A stretch of 11,920 bases of DNA, taken from Candidatus Methanoplasma sp. GTDB lineage: Archaea > Thermoplasmatota > Thermoplasmata > Methanomassiliicoccales > Methanomethylophilaceae. The notes under the pieces are model-generated. The model saw only the letters and a list, made by a program, of their open reading frames with translations, was not told where the DNA came from and ran no database searches. Each line of letters starts with the position of its first letter. The stretch's first letter is position 1. Below are positions 1 through 7,039 of the stretch, in pieces. The stretch lies in the NCBI GenBank assembly GCA_031288985.1, contig JAITQH010000078.1:1-11920 (forward strand), in the 5' to 3' direction. Both the position numbers and the translations under genes were made by a program.

Positions 1-263
1 TAATATCCAAACTCTCCGACTGCGGAAGCTTCGTCTACCTCAGAGAGGACGGCGAAGACTGCAGGGAGTGCGATTTCCCGGAGAACCCGATATTCGTCCT
101 GGGGGACAATAAGGATCTCACTGAAGAAGAGGAGAGCACGCTTCTCGCCCGGTCGCCGTCAAAGATATCCGTCGGTCCGAGCGTTCTGCATGCCGACCAC
201 TGCATCATCATAATACACAATGAGTTGGACAGAAGATCCTCGGCCGCCGGCAATTCAGGCTGA
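1..263 (+). CDS. trmY: tRNA (pseudouridine(54)-N1)-methyltransferase TrmY, C-terminal part (5' truncated by window)
   Basis: Only the last 86 residues are present, read in the frame beginning at base 3 and ending in TGA at 261-263. TrmY is a SPOUT-family (trefoil-knot) enzyme that uses S-adenosylmethionine to methylate N1 of pseudouridine 54 in the T-loop of archaeal tRNAs. The fragment carries the family's C-terminal blocks: a FVLGD stretch (fragment residues 31-35, the knot/SAM-binding loop), an acidic LTEEEE segment, KISVGPS (54-60) and the terminal HCIIIIHNELD (66-76). A short Ser/Ala/Gly-rich tail follows. The full family protein is about 190-200 residues, so more than half lies to the left of the window. 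The gene converges with the next one and overlaps its 3' end by 9 bp. The family call is confident from motif order; the missing N-terminus cannot be judged. Confidence 0.88.
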   Translation, partial: ISKLSDCGSFVYLREDGEDCRECDFPENPIFVLGDNKDLTEEEESTLLARSPSKISVGPSVLHADHCIIIIHNELDRRSSAAGNSG

Positions 264-1181
264 AGGGATCAGCAGCACCCATTCTCCCAGTGATTCGAAG
301 TACATCTCGATGCTGACCACGTCTCCGTTCTCTGTGTAGAATACGCTCTCGGACGCGAGCTGCGTCCACGACGCCGCATATGCGCCGTGCACAAGGGTCG
401 ATGCGGCATTGTGATCGTCGGTGCGTTCGGCATTGTCCGGCAATCCGTCGGTGTTTCCGATATATCTTACGATCCAATGTTCACCGGATATGTCCGCGTC
501 GATAACGTACCATATCTTTCCGTCGCCGGCAGCGATGGCTTTCAGGGCCGCCGTTCCCAAGCGATCTCCGTCAACATCGAGGACGTCGAAACCGCGATCG
601 GCGATCTGGAGTTCGGGGACATCATCGTCAACCCATATGGGGCTGAACTCCATGAGATTGCATCTGATGTATGTGTCGGTGTTGTTGGGGTCCAGGAAGA
701 AACGGTACGTCATGTTGTCAGCAACATAGTATCTGATGGTGGAGACGTTGTCCGTAAGGTTCCACATGGTCGTTCTCTTTTTTCCGTGGATCGTCTCGAT
801 GGTTGAAATTCCCCTTTCATCGGCATCCTCCGGCACGCCGCTGCCGGCGTTTACGACCCTGTATTCGTCGGGGATCGGCCGCGCAACGCCGTTCATGGCC
901 AGATCGTAGGACATCTTCATGAAATAGTGCGCATTGTCGCTTCCCACGATCTCGAAGGTTATCGTTCCTTCGACGTCGAGGACGGCATCCCCTGTGCTGA
1001 AATCTCCCGAGGCGTCATAGATCCATTTGGTCCCCTCCGCAAGTCTGTCCCCTTCTTCTGCGGCGTCATCAGAAAATAAGTAGACGCCTATTGCGACAGC
1101 CGCCAACACGGCGACGATCGCCAGAACCACAACTACAGCAGACGCGCCCCTCAGATCGCCGTTCGGTATAAGACCCACCAT
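255..1181 (-). CDS. Membrane-anchored extracellular protein of unknown function
   Basis: A 308-residue protein that I do not recognise. Residues 14-36 (an Ala/Val/Ile-rich run after a short N-terminus containing one Arg) form a single membrane helix without an obvious cleavage site, so it looks like an uncleaved anchor with about 270 residues outside the cell. The outer part is acidic, rich in beta-type sequence and aromatic residues, and has only one Cys. Four N-glycosylation sequons cluster within 28 residues (N141, N145, N156, N166). The start at 1181 is supported by a TATA element about 40 nt upstream and a G-rich stretch (GGGGGAG, 1184-1190) just before the ATG, although that spacing is short for a Shine-Dalgarno site. 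The gene diverges from the beta-helix surface protein, which fits a cell-surface locus. No enzymatic motif is visible. Expression as a protein is likely; function is unknown. Confidence 0.8.
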   Translation of the reverse strand: MVGLIPNGDLRGASAVVVVLAIVAVLAAVAIGVYLFSDDAAEEGDRLAEGTKWIYDASGDFSTGDAVLDVEGTITFEIVGSDNAHYFMKMSYDLAMNGVARPIPDEYRVVNAGSGVPEDADERGISTIETIHGKKRTTMWNLTDNVSTIRYYVADNMTYRFFLDPNNTDTYIRCNLMEFSPIWVDDDVPELQIADRGFDVLDVDGDRLGTAALKAIAAGDGKIWYVIDADISGEHWIVRYIGNTDGLPDNAERTDDHNAASTLVHGAYAASWTQLASESVFYTENGDVVSIEMYFESLGEWVLLIPSA

Positions 1182-1198
1182 ATCTCCCCCGGTGCCTC

Positions 1199-1230
1199 AT
1201 ATAACAATCCTATTTGCAGTATATAACAAT
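1199..1230. repeat. 10-bp direct repeat, 22-bp period, at the promoter of the membrane-anchored protein
   Basis: The sequence ATATAACAAT occurs exactly at 1199-1208 and again at 1221-1230, so the period is 22 bp (about two helical turns). The right copy contains the predicted TATA element of the minus-strand gene; the left copy lies at or just downstream of its predicted transcription start. It may be a tandem binding site for a regulator or simply a duplicated TATA region. Only the repeat itself is directly seen. Confidence 0.6.
1219..1226 (-). promoter_or_regulatory. TATA box for the membrane-anchored protein gene
   Basis: Read on the minus strand the element is TTATATAC. Its centre lies about 41 nt upstream of the ATG at 1181. 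With the usual archaeal spacing of about 26 nt, transcription would begin near 1196, leaving a leader of about 15 nt that holds the G-rich stretch before the start codon. Confidence 0.55.
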
Positions 1231-1333
1231 ACCACACAGAACCGTACAGAAGCCGATGGGAAGCGGAGTTTGCGGGAGCATATCACAAAACATAGGACTC
1301 GCCGAATTCTAAAGCGGAATCGCGGACAAAGGA

Positions 1334-1341
1334 TTTTTAAG
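1334..1341 (+). promoter_or_regulatory. TATA-like box for the beta-helix surface protein gene
   Basis: TTTTTAAG lies on the plus strand, with its centre about 33 nt upstream of the ATG at 1371. The predicted transcription start is near 1363, after the alternative upstream ATG at 1353. This is the main reason for preferring 1371 as the start codon. Confidence 0.45.
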
Positions 1342-1370
1342 ACCGAACGGAGATGCTGAGTGCGGATGGG

Positions 1371-3599
1371 ATGTCCTTGAAAAAAGGATGCAGAATGCTT
1401 TACTGCGCAGCAGCTGTGGCTGTGACGGCCGCAGTCATATTGTCCGCCGCATCTGCGCTCGGCGGCGCCGAACCGTACAGCGGCGGCGCTGTAATTTTTG
1501 AGGGTGAAACATCTCTCACCGAAGATGTGGCGCTTGACGGCACCGTGGAGATATCGTCCGATACAACGATAACCGGCAACGGACGCCGCATCACAAGGGC
1601 GGACGGCATGGCGGGACCCATGTTCACAGTGTCCGAAGGAGCCGTACTTTCGTTCACAGACACGGTCGTCGACGGCAGTCTGTCGGGAGGAGAATCCCAA
1701 AGCATGATAATCGTATCCGGAGGAACGCTCGTGCTCGGAAGCGGTTCCGTGCTGTCAGGCAACGCCGCCGCGTCCGACGTCTCCGGCGGCGCGGTGTTCC
1801 TTGACGGCGCATCTGCACATTCTTCGCTGGACATCGTCGGCGGAAGGATAGAGGGCAACACCGCCGGTCTCGACGGAGGAGGCATCGCCGCAACAGGCGA
1901 TGCGGCGATAACCTTCACATCAGGAACGGTGCGGGGCAACACCGCCGGCAGGAACGGAGGCGGCGTGCACATAGATTCGGGGAGTCTGCACATGAGCGGA
2001 AATGCCGAGATATCGTACAACCGTGCGGGAGAGGGCGGCGGGATATACCTCCTGGACTCCTTTGCCGAACTGTCCGGAGACAGTTCGGTCGCGAACAACC
2101 GCGCGGGCGCCGCAGGAGGCATACGCATGACGTCGGACATCCGCGCCTCCGAAATGACGGTGACCGACAGCGCCAAAGTCGCCAACAACGAATCCGACGG
2201 CGCCGCGGGCGGAATACTGGCCGGAAGCGGGAGCATACTCACCCTGAGCGGAGAATGCATCGTAAGCTGCAACATCTCATTTCCCGGAGGGGACGGAGTG
2301 CACATCGAGGAGGGAGCGTTCATGAATGCGTCCGGGGCGCCCGAAGTAGGGATATCCATCTCCGACAACGGCATCGTCCTCGGCAGAGGAACGGCCGTTG
2401 CCGTCGTCGGCGCCCTTGGAAAGAACGCAAGAATAAACATAAAATCCGTGGCGGCGGAAGTTCCCGATGGGGCGGTCGTAGCCAGAGATGCGGGCGGCAG
2501 TTCCCGTGAAGACGTTGCAAAACACATGCTGTACACCGCCAACATGGAATACGCGGTGATCCCCGGGCCGTCCGGCGCCTATGTGCTGTCGTACGAGGAG
2601 AGATACGAGATAATCGCCGACATTCCAAGGGATCCGTATGTTTTCCCGATGGCTGTGGCCGAATACGGCCCGCAGTCCGCAGTGACGGTAGTGGTATACA
2701 ACGTGGGAAACCATGACATTTCACATCTCAAGGCAAGCATTGCCGGCGGCGATGCGTCAGGATTCACGATAAGCGCGTTGTCGGGGTCGTCCTTCCGTCC
2801 CGGCGGGTCGCAGTCGTTCACACTGAGGCCGGCCGACGGTCTGCCGGCAGGCACATACGAATCCACCGTCGCCGTCGCCGGATCCAACGGGACCGAATCA
2901 TCATTCCGTATCTCGTTCTTTGTAAGTGCGTACAGGAGCGCGCTCATAGGCGACAGCATCGGGGAAGAACCCTACAAATACAAAGGCCTCATCGAAGGAT
3001 ACGAAACCCCGGATCCTCTGACGGTCACGATACACAATGCGGGCGACAGGGCGGTCAACGGCCTCAGAGCGACGGTGGGCGGACGCGATGCGGATATGTT
3101 CGTCGTCGGATCCATGTCCGAAAGGAACCTGTCCTCCTCCGTCGCCGAATGCACATTCTCGGTCACACCCGTCTCGGGACTTGTCCCGGGAACATATATG
3201 GCATCGATATCCGTGACAGGCCAGGACGGAGCGTTCACGATATTCACCGTATCGGTGACGGTCTCTAAGGATCCCGGCCCGGGTCTCGGCAGATTGGCCA
3301 TTGCGATCGCCGTTGTTTTGGCCGCGGCGGCGGGGATATTGCTGTATCTCTTTGTTCTCAGGAAGCCCGTGGGCGTTGTGAAGAGCATAACCGGCGAGGG
3401 GATAGCCATAATTGGGACGGAAAAGGCGCGCACCCGCAGAAAGTATGTGTTCCACGTCACCAGCGGAGGAAGGCCGGTCGCAGTGACGTACCGCATCGGA
3501 AACGGCGCTTGGAAGATCCCCGGCGCAGACAACAGTGGGAAGTACGAAATCCCTGCCGCAGAGATCAAAGGCTGTGTGACGATACAGGTCCGCGGCTGA
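1371..3599 (+). CDS. Surface beta-helix (adhesin-like) protein with two Ig-like repeats and C-terminal membrane anchor
   Basis: A 742-residue secreted and anchored protein. Residues 1-34 form a signal peptide (KK, then a hydrophobic core ending near SALGGA). Residues 40-400 are a right-handed parallel beta-helix: repeats of a G/N-N-x-A-G...GGG pattern recur about every 25-30 residues (near 162, 189, 217, 242 and 272), as in polymorphic outer-membrane/adhesin repeats. Two homologous repeats of about 110 residues follow (411-519 and 520-632), each with a V-x-N-x-G motif and a G-[TS]-Y-x-[AS] ending, resembling CARDB/NEW3-type Ig-like folds. A membrane helix covers 641-663, followed by LRK and a domain of about 80 residues (664-742) that the topology places inside the cell. 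Start: an in-frame ATG at 1353 exists, but it lies upstream of the predicted transcription start and directly abuts its GGAG. The likely role is surface attachment or envelope structure; no catalytic motif was seen. Confidence 0.8.
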   Translation: MSLKKGCRMLYCAAAVAVTAAVILSAASALGGAEPYSGGAVIFEGETSLTEDVALDGTVEISSDTTITGNGRRITRADGMAGPMFTVSEGAVLSFTDTVVDGSLSGGESQSMIIVSGGTLVLGSGSVLSGNAAASDVSGGAVFLDGASAHSSLDIVGGRIEGNTAGLDGGGIAATGDAAITFTSGTVRGNTAGRNGGGVHIDSGSLHMSGNAEISYNRAGEGGGIYLLDSFAELSGDSSVANNRAGAAGGIRMTSDIRASEMTVTDSAKVANNESDGAAGGILAGSGSILTLSGECIVSCNISFPGGDGVHIEEGAFMNASGAPEVGISISDNGIVLGRGTAVAVVGALGKNARINIKSVAAEVPDGAVVARDAGGSSREDVAKHMLYTANMEYAVIPGPSGAYVLSYEERYEIIADIPRDPYVFPMAVAEYGPQSAVTVVVYNVGNHDISHLKASIAGGDASGFTISALSGSSFRPGGSQSFTLRPADGLPAGTYESTVAVAGSNGTESSFRISFFVSAYRSALIGDSIGEEPYKYKGLIEGYETPDPLTVTIHNAGDRAVNGLRATVGGRDADMFVVGSMSERNLSSSVAECTFSVTPVSGLVPGTYMASISVTGQDGAFTIFTVSVTVSKDPGPGLGRLAIAIAVVLAAAAGILLYLFVLRKPVGVVKSITGEGIAIIGTEKARTRRKYVFHVTSGGRPVAVTYRIGNGAWKIPGADNSGKYEIPAAEIKGCVTIQVRG

Positions 3600-3609
3600 C
3601 TGCAAACAG

Positions 3610-3616
3610 ATTAATC
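3610..3616 (+). promoter_or_regulatory. Possible TATA element for xseAB
   Basis: ATTAATC is centred about 26 nt upstream of the ATG at 3639, the spacing expected for a leaderless transcript. The match to the TATA consensus is only fair, and the alternative TTTATG at 3618-3623 is too close to that ATG. It supports 3639 rather than 3621 as the xseA start. Confidence 0.35.
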
Positions 3617-3638
3617 CTTTATGCGCATACCTCCCGCA

Positions 3639-4907
3639 ATGGCAGAGACGGTCACGGTCACGCAGCTGAACACACGCGCCCGCTCGATCCTGAGCGGGAA
3701 CGCAGAGGTCAGCGACATATGGGTGGCCGGAGAGATATCCAACCTGAAGAAGTATGCTTCGGGGCATTATTACTTCACATTGAAGGACAACGGAAGCGAG
3801 ATCAGAGGAGTGCTGTTCAAGAATTCCCGCGGAAGGATGGATTTTGAGCCTTCGGACAATATGAAGGTGGCGGCATTCGGAAGCATAGACATCTATGTGG
3901 AGCGGGGTTCGTATCAGTTTGTCGTCGCCGCCATGCGCAGATCGGGCGTGGGGGAGCTGTATCTCGCGTTCGAGGAACTGAAAAAGAAACTGAATGCGGA
4001 AGGTCTCTTCGACAGCTCCCGCAAGAGGCCGCTTCCCAAGTATCCCAAAGTCATCGGCGTGGTCACATCCCCGTCCGGCGCCGTCATACACGACATAATA
4101 ACGACGGCCGGCCGCAGATTTCCTGCGGACATACTGCTGGTCCCGGCGCAGGTGCAGGGAGAAGGCGCCGCAGAATCGATCGCCGCAGGCATCGGACTTT
4201 TGAACAGGTACGGCGCGGACGTCATAATAATCGGGCGCGGAGGAGGTTCGATAGAGGACCTTTGGGCGTTTAACGAGGAGATCGTCGCCAGGGCCGTCGC
4301 GGCATCCCGCATACCTGTGGTATCCGCTGTGGGGCATGAGACCGACATGACGATATCGGACATGGTAGCCGACGTCAGGGCGCCGACGCCGACGGCCGCG
4401 GCGGAGATCGTGCTCCGCGACAGGAACGAGATCGCAAGACAGCTTGACACGGACGCCGCACGCATAAAGAGAGCGCTGTCATCCATCGTTGAGAAGATGA
4501 GGAGCCGTTATGCATCGGCGGATTCCAAACTCTCCCCAAAAAGAGCGGAAGAGAAAGTGTCCAGGCTTTTCATGCGGATCGACGATCTCTCGAACAGGAT
4601 GGATTCGGGGCTGAAAGAGATATCGGGCCGAAACAGGGAAAGGCTGATAAGGGTGTCTTTGGGCGCAGATCATTGCGGCGCATCCCTGATCGACAACAGA
4701 CAAAGAGAGATGAGAAGATTCTCGGAGCGCTTGGAAGCATTGAACCCGATCAACGTTCTTGACCGGGGATACTGCTTTATCGCAGACGGCAAAGGAAGGG
4801 CGGTCACGTCCGCGGCGTCCCTCAGCCCCGGAACGACGATCGAGATAATGATGAGAGACGGCCGCGCAGATGCGGAGATAAAGAAGGTTGAGAGATATGG
4901 CGAATGA
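3639..4907 (+). CDS. xseA: Exodeoxyribonuclease VII large subunit
   Basis: Catalytic subunit of exonuclease VII, which degrades single-stranded DNA from both ends into oligonucleotides and works with XseB in repair. It is 422 residues long, within the normal range for XseA. An N-terminal OB-fold DNA-binding domain spans about residues 5-100 (including VSDIWVAGEISN and the FTLKD strand). The nuclease domain follows with the family hallmarks: VVTSPSGAVIHDI (141-153), GRGGGSIEDLW (199-209), SAVGHETDMT (229-238), RAPTPTAAAE (247-256), a long helical region (260-365) and the C-terminal LNPxxVLDRGY block (368-378). All look intact. An ATG 18 nt further upstream (3621) is in frame, but the promoter spacing favours 3639. 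The 3' end overlaps xseB by 11 bp, so the two are translationally linked. This is a largely bacterial enzyme also found in some archaea. Confidence 0.95.
   Translation: MAETVTVTQLNTRARSILSGNAEVSDIWVAGEISNLKKYASGHYYFTLKDNGSEIRGVLFKNSRGRMDFEPSDNMKVAAFGSIDIYVERGSYQFVVAAMRRSGVGELYLAFEELKKKLNAEGLFDSSRKRPLPKYPKVIGVVTSPSGAVIHDIITTAGRRFPADILLVPAQVQGEGAAESIAAGIGLLNRYGADVIIIGRGGGSIEDLWAFNEEIVARAVAASRIPVVSAVGHETDMTISDMVADVRAPTPTAAAEIVLRDRNEIARQLDTDAARIKRALSSIVEKMRSRYASADSKLSPKRAEEKVSRLFMRIDDLSNRMDSGLKEISGRNRERLIRVSLGADHCGASLIDNRQREMRRFSERLEALNPINVLDRGYCFIADGKGRAVTSAASLSPGTTIEIMMRDGRADAEIKKVERYGE
4884..4888 (+). promoter_or_regulatory. Ribosome binding site of xseB
   Basis: AAGGT lies 8 nt before the ATG at 4897, inside the 3' end of xseA. 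It favours that ATG over the in-frame TTG at 4888, which would leave no room for a binding site. Confidence 0.5.
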
Positions 4908-5133
4908 AGACGCGGAAAACATGACGTTCGAAGAAAGCCTGAGTACGCTTGAACGGCTGGTGAAAGAACTGGAGAACGGGAACTTGGATCTGGACAAAGG
5001 GTTGGAGGTCTACGAGAGGGCGGTGGTCCTGAGAGAGCGCTGCAAGAAGATATTGGATGAAGCGGACCGCAGGGTGCAGAAGCTCATCGAAACGTCGGAA
5101 GGGATAAAGAAAGAAGACCTGATCATCGAGTGA
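4897..5133 (+). CDS. xseB: Exodeoxyribonuclease VII small subunit
   Basis: A protein of 78 residues, typical for XseB, the small helical subunit that assembles in several copies around the stalk of XseA and is needed for exonuclease VII activity. The family pattern is complete: MTFEESLSTLERLVKELENG (9-28), then LDLDKGLEVYERAVVLRERC and the final helix with a DEADRRVQKL motif. The start is taken at ATG 4897 (MANED...) because of the binding site at 4884-4888; an in-frame TTG at 4888 would add three residues. It starts inside the end of xseA (11-bp overlap), and its last 11 bp overlap the convergent 3' end of the DUF4435 gene. No terminator is visible between the two converging genes. Confidence 0.93.
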   Translation: MANEDAENMTFEESLSTLERLVKELENGNLDLDKGLEVYERAVVLRERCKKILDEADRRVQKLIETSEGIKKEDLIIE

Positions 5134-5977
5134 TCCAAAAATCCATACCGTTCTTGCGCCCCCATTCCAAGATGTCTGCGTACAGCCGCGTCTCTTCAAA
5201 ATAATCCATGCCGAAGGCGAGCCTCAGCGCCCCTGCAAGCCGGCCTTCGTCGAGACCTTTGGAATTGTATGCTCCGAACGCGGACAGCAGCCCCATATTG
5301 AGGATTGCAACCGCATCATGCCCTCTGATGGCCGTCCAAGGGTCTCCAAGCCGCCCCTTCTCCGCCCTTACGGCGTTGATGACGTCCTTCTTTCCCACCC
5401 TGACGCTCACAGAACCGGCGAAGACCTCGTCGGCCATTCTGCGGATGTCCGCTTCCAAGCTCTTCCTGTCGATGAATAAGGAGTAGTCTATGTCTCTGAA
5501 GCAGAGCCCCATGCCGTCGCGTATGGATACGAACATCATCAGGCCCAGGATCAGACCTGCGTCGGCCACCGCGTCCCTGATGTTCCCGTATCTTTCTTCG
5601 AAAGACAACCGTCTTTCGCCGTCTGCATATTCCGAGAGGATGTCCTCGAACGCTCCCGACGACAATATCATGGATTCCAGATCCCGTTTGTCCGTGGAGA
5701 AGAGCGGAGGTTTGGCGGATCTTCTGAACAGGATGTCAAGATCGGCGTCGACGATGCCGATGACCTTGCGGTCTCCCCTTCCCCATACGGACGCGACGGA
5801 TCTTCTGACGTTGTCGCGGGAGTGCGCGGGGACGATGAGAACCTCATTTCTGTCGACGAACTTGCCGTAAAGGCGGCAGTCTGTCACCCCCTCCACAACG
5901 ATCATGGGTCCGCTGTGCGACGATCTCAGCATGGATATGCTGTTGGCAATGTCTTCGGCAGTCAGATTCTCTATCAT
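5123..5977 (-). CDS. DUF4435 TOPRIM-like protein, candidate PARIS effector (AriB-like)
   Basis: A 284-residue protein of the DUF4435 family. The N-terminus has a TOPRIM-like core: IVVEGVTD (26-33, with E29 as the expected metal-binding/catalytic Glu), a second acidic strand IGIVDADLD (73-81, D77/D79/D81), then STDKRDLESM (94-103), a hallmark of this family. The C-terminal half includes a helical RDAVADAGLILG segment (134-145) and an RGHDAVAILN-type motif. In PARIS systems the DUF4435 subunit AriB is held by the ATPase AriA and, once released by a phage protein, cleaves host tRNA and stops growth; whether this protein does so is inference. The start is set at ATG 5977 because it overlaps the ATPase stop codon in an ATGA arrangement; a longer reading to 6010 would add 11 residues inside the upstream gene. 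Alternatives are another TOPRIM nuclease paired with an ATPase (OLD- or Gabija-like logic). Confidence 0.78.
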   Translation of the reverse strand: MIENLTAEDIANSISMLRSSHSGPMIVVEGVTDCRLYGKFVDRNEVLIVPAHSRDNVRRSVASVWGRGDRKVIGIVDADLDILFRRSAKPPLFSTDKRDLESMILSSGAFEDILSEYADGERRLSFEERYGNIRDAVADAGLILGLMMFVSIRDGMGLCFRDIDYSLFIDRKSLEADIRRMADEVFAGSVSVRVGKKDVINAVRAEKGRLGDPWTAIRGHDAVAILNMGLLSAFGAYNSKGLDEGRLAGALRLAFGMDYFEETRLYADILEWGRKNGMDFWITR

Positions 5978-7017
5978 TGTCCCGCTTTGAGTTCCACCGC
6001 CATATCCCACCTGTCATGTATAATCTGAGGGGAGTGGGTTGCGACAATTATCTGAAGGTCTCTGAGCCTCGCAACATCGGCAAAGACGGAACTCATCCTG
6101 TGCTGCCACGATATGTGCAGAGATATCTCCGGTTCATCAATGATCACAAGCGAACCTGCGGCCGTGTGGAAGAGCATCTTATAGAGCATTATCAGCAGCT
6201 GTTCCTCTCCCGAAGACAGCTTGTTGATCGGCAGAGCGGTGCCGTTCAGCATCCTGATGTTCAAACCGTTCTTTTCATTGATGTACATCTCCTTGTTGAT
6301 GAACATGCCGTTGATGATGTCAAGATACACCACCAGCGATTCCGCGAGCGTGAAATATTTGCTGACATACGACTCAATGGATGCTGCCAATTTTTCGTAT
6401 TCTCCGCGGTACTCCATTATCTCGTATCTTGTGGGAGGGAACCTGTATCCGGGCGGCATCTCGGGCTCCATCCCCGCCTGCTTCATGAAGTCCAGTTTTG
6501 CTTTGAGATCCTTGCATCTGAACTCCAACTCTTCGTCGGACAGCTTGGCTGTAGATCCTGCGCCGGGTCCGGCCGGACTGCTGTCCTCCATGGCGTTCTT
6601 CATGGATTCGGCCAACTCCCTGTGGTAGATGTGCAGGGCGGAGTCGTAGCGGCCGCATTCCTCCGACGGAATGACATATCTGTCGGGGGAGATGTACACC
6701 GAACGCAGTATACCGCCCATTTCCTTGTCTGTGATGCTTTCTTCCAAATCGTTCTTCTGCATCTGAACGGCGACCTCGCCGTTGCTGTTCTCGACGATCA
6801 TGCAGCTGCCGTCGCTGAATTTCAGATCGAGACGGTCGAACAGGGTGTCGCCTATCTTCTCCCGGTCGCCGGACAGCGCCCAGTGGATCAGTCTCATCAC
6901 CGTCGATTTGCCATATCCGTTCTGGGAATGGATGAACGTCATCGGACCGTCGATGAGGTCGATCTCGTAATCGAATTCGTTGAACAGCCCGTATACCGAG
7001 AACGCCGTCAGCCTCAT
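5974..7017 (-). CDS. ABC/AAA-type ATPase, candidate PARIS sensor subunit (AriA-like)
   Basis: A 347-residue SMC/ABC-like ATPase of the AAA_15/AAA_21 type. Motifs in order: Walker A HSQNGYGKST (30-39, with Ser31 where the first Gly is usual), a helical and partly coiled middle (about 130-240) with a Pro/Gly-rich linker at 147-155, ABC signature LSSGEEQ (267-273), Walker B SLVIIDEPE (289-297), D-loop SLH (299-301) and switch His in VATHSPQII (325-333, H328). All elements for ATP binding and hydrolysis are present. The next gene on the strand encodes a DUF4435 protein and starts within this gene's stop codon, the order and coupling of ariA-ariB in PARIS. By inference it senses a phage product and controls its partner. 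It has no obvious Shine-Dalgarno site; a TATA box 26 nt upstream predicts a leaderless mRNA. GC is visibly lower than in neighbours. It could instead belong to a related, unnamed ATPase-DUF4435 family. Confidence 0.82.
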   Translation of the reverse strand: MRLTAFSVYGLFNEFDYEIDLIDGPMTFIHSQNGYGKSTVMRLIHWALSGDREKIGDTLFDRLDLKFSDGSCMIVENSNGEVAVQMQKNDLEESITDKEMGGILRSVYISPDRYVIPSEECGRYDSALHIYHRELAESMKNAMEDSSPAGPGAGSTAKLSDEELEFRCKDLKAKLDFMKQAGMEPEMPPGYRFPPTRYEIMEYRGEYEKLAASIESYVSKYFTLAESLVVYLDIINGMFINKEMYINEKNGLNIRMLNGTALPINKLSSGEEQLLIMLYKMLFHTAAGSLVIIDEPEISLHISWQHRMSSVFADVARLRDLQIIVATHSPQIIHDRWDMAVELKAGQ

Positions 7018-7039
7018 GTTCGGCGTATGTCTTTGGAGG

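Noticed and set aside
1182..1370. Divergent intergenic region checked for a small RNA, riboswitch or short gene
   Set aside because: Apart from the two TATA elements and the direct repeat, no stable structure, conserved motif or open frame with a start signal could be made out by eye.
1400..2545. Long open frame of 381 codons on the minus strand inside the beta-helix gene
   Set aside because: It is the complement of a GC-rich coding region; its translation is Pro/Ser/Ala-rich without any domain, while the plus frame has a signal peptide and clear repeats.
2901..4337. Open frame of 478 codons on the minus strand across the surface-protein end and xseA
   Set aside because: It spans two well-supported genes on the other strand and the translation (Arg/His/Cys-rich, low complexity) matches no protein pattern.
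5123..7017. Retron, Gabija or OLD assignment for the ATPase pair
   Set aside because: No reverse transcriptase or UvrD-like helicase is next to it, and the TOPRIM part is on a separate DUF4435 protein rather than fused to the ATPase as in OLD; PARIS-like fits better, although a related unnamed type remains possible.
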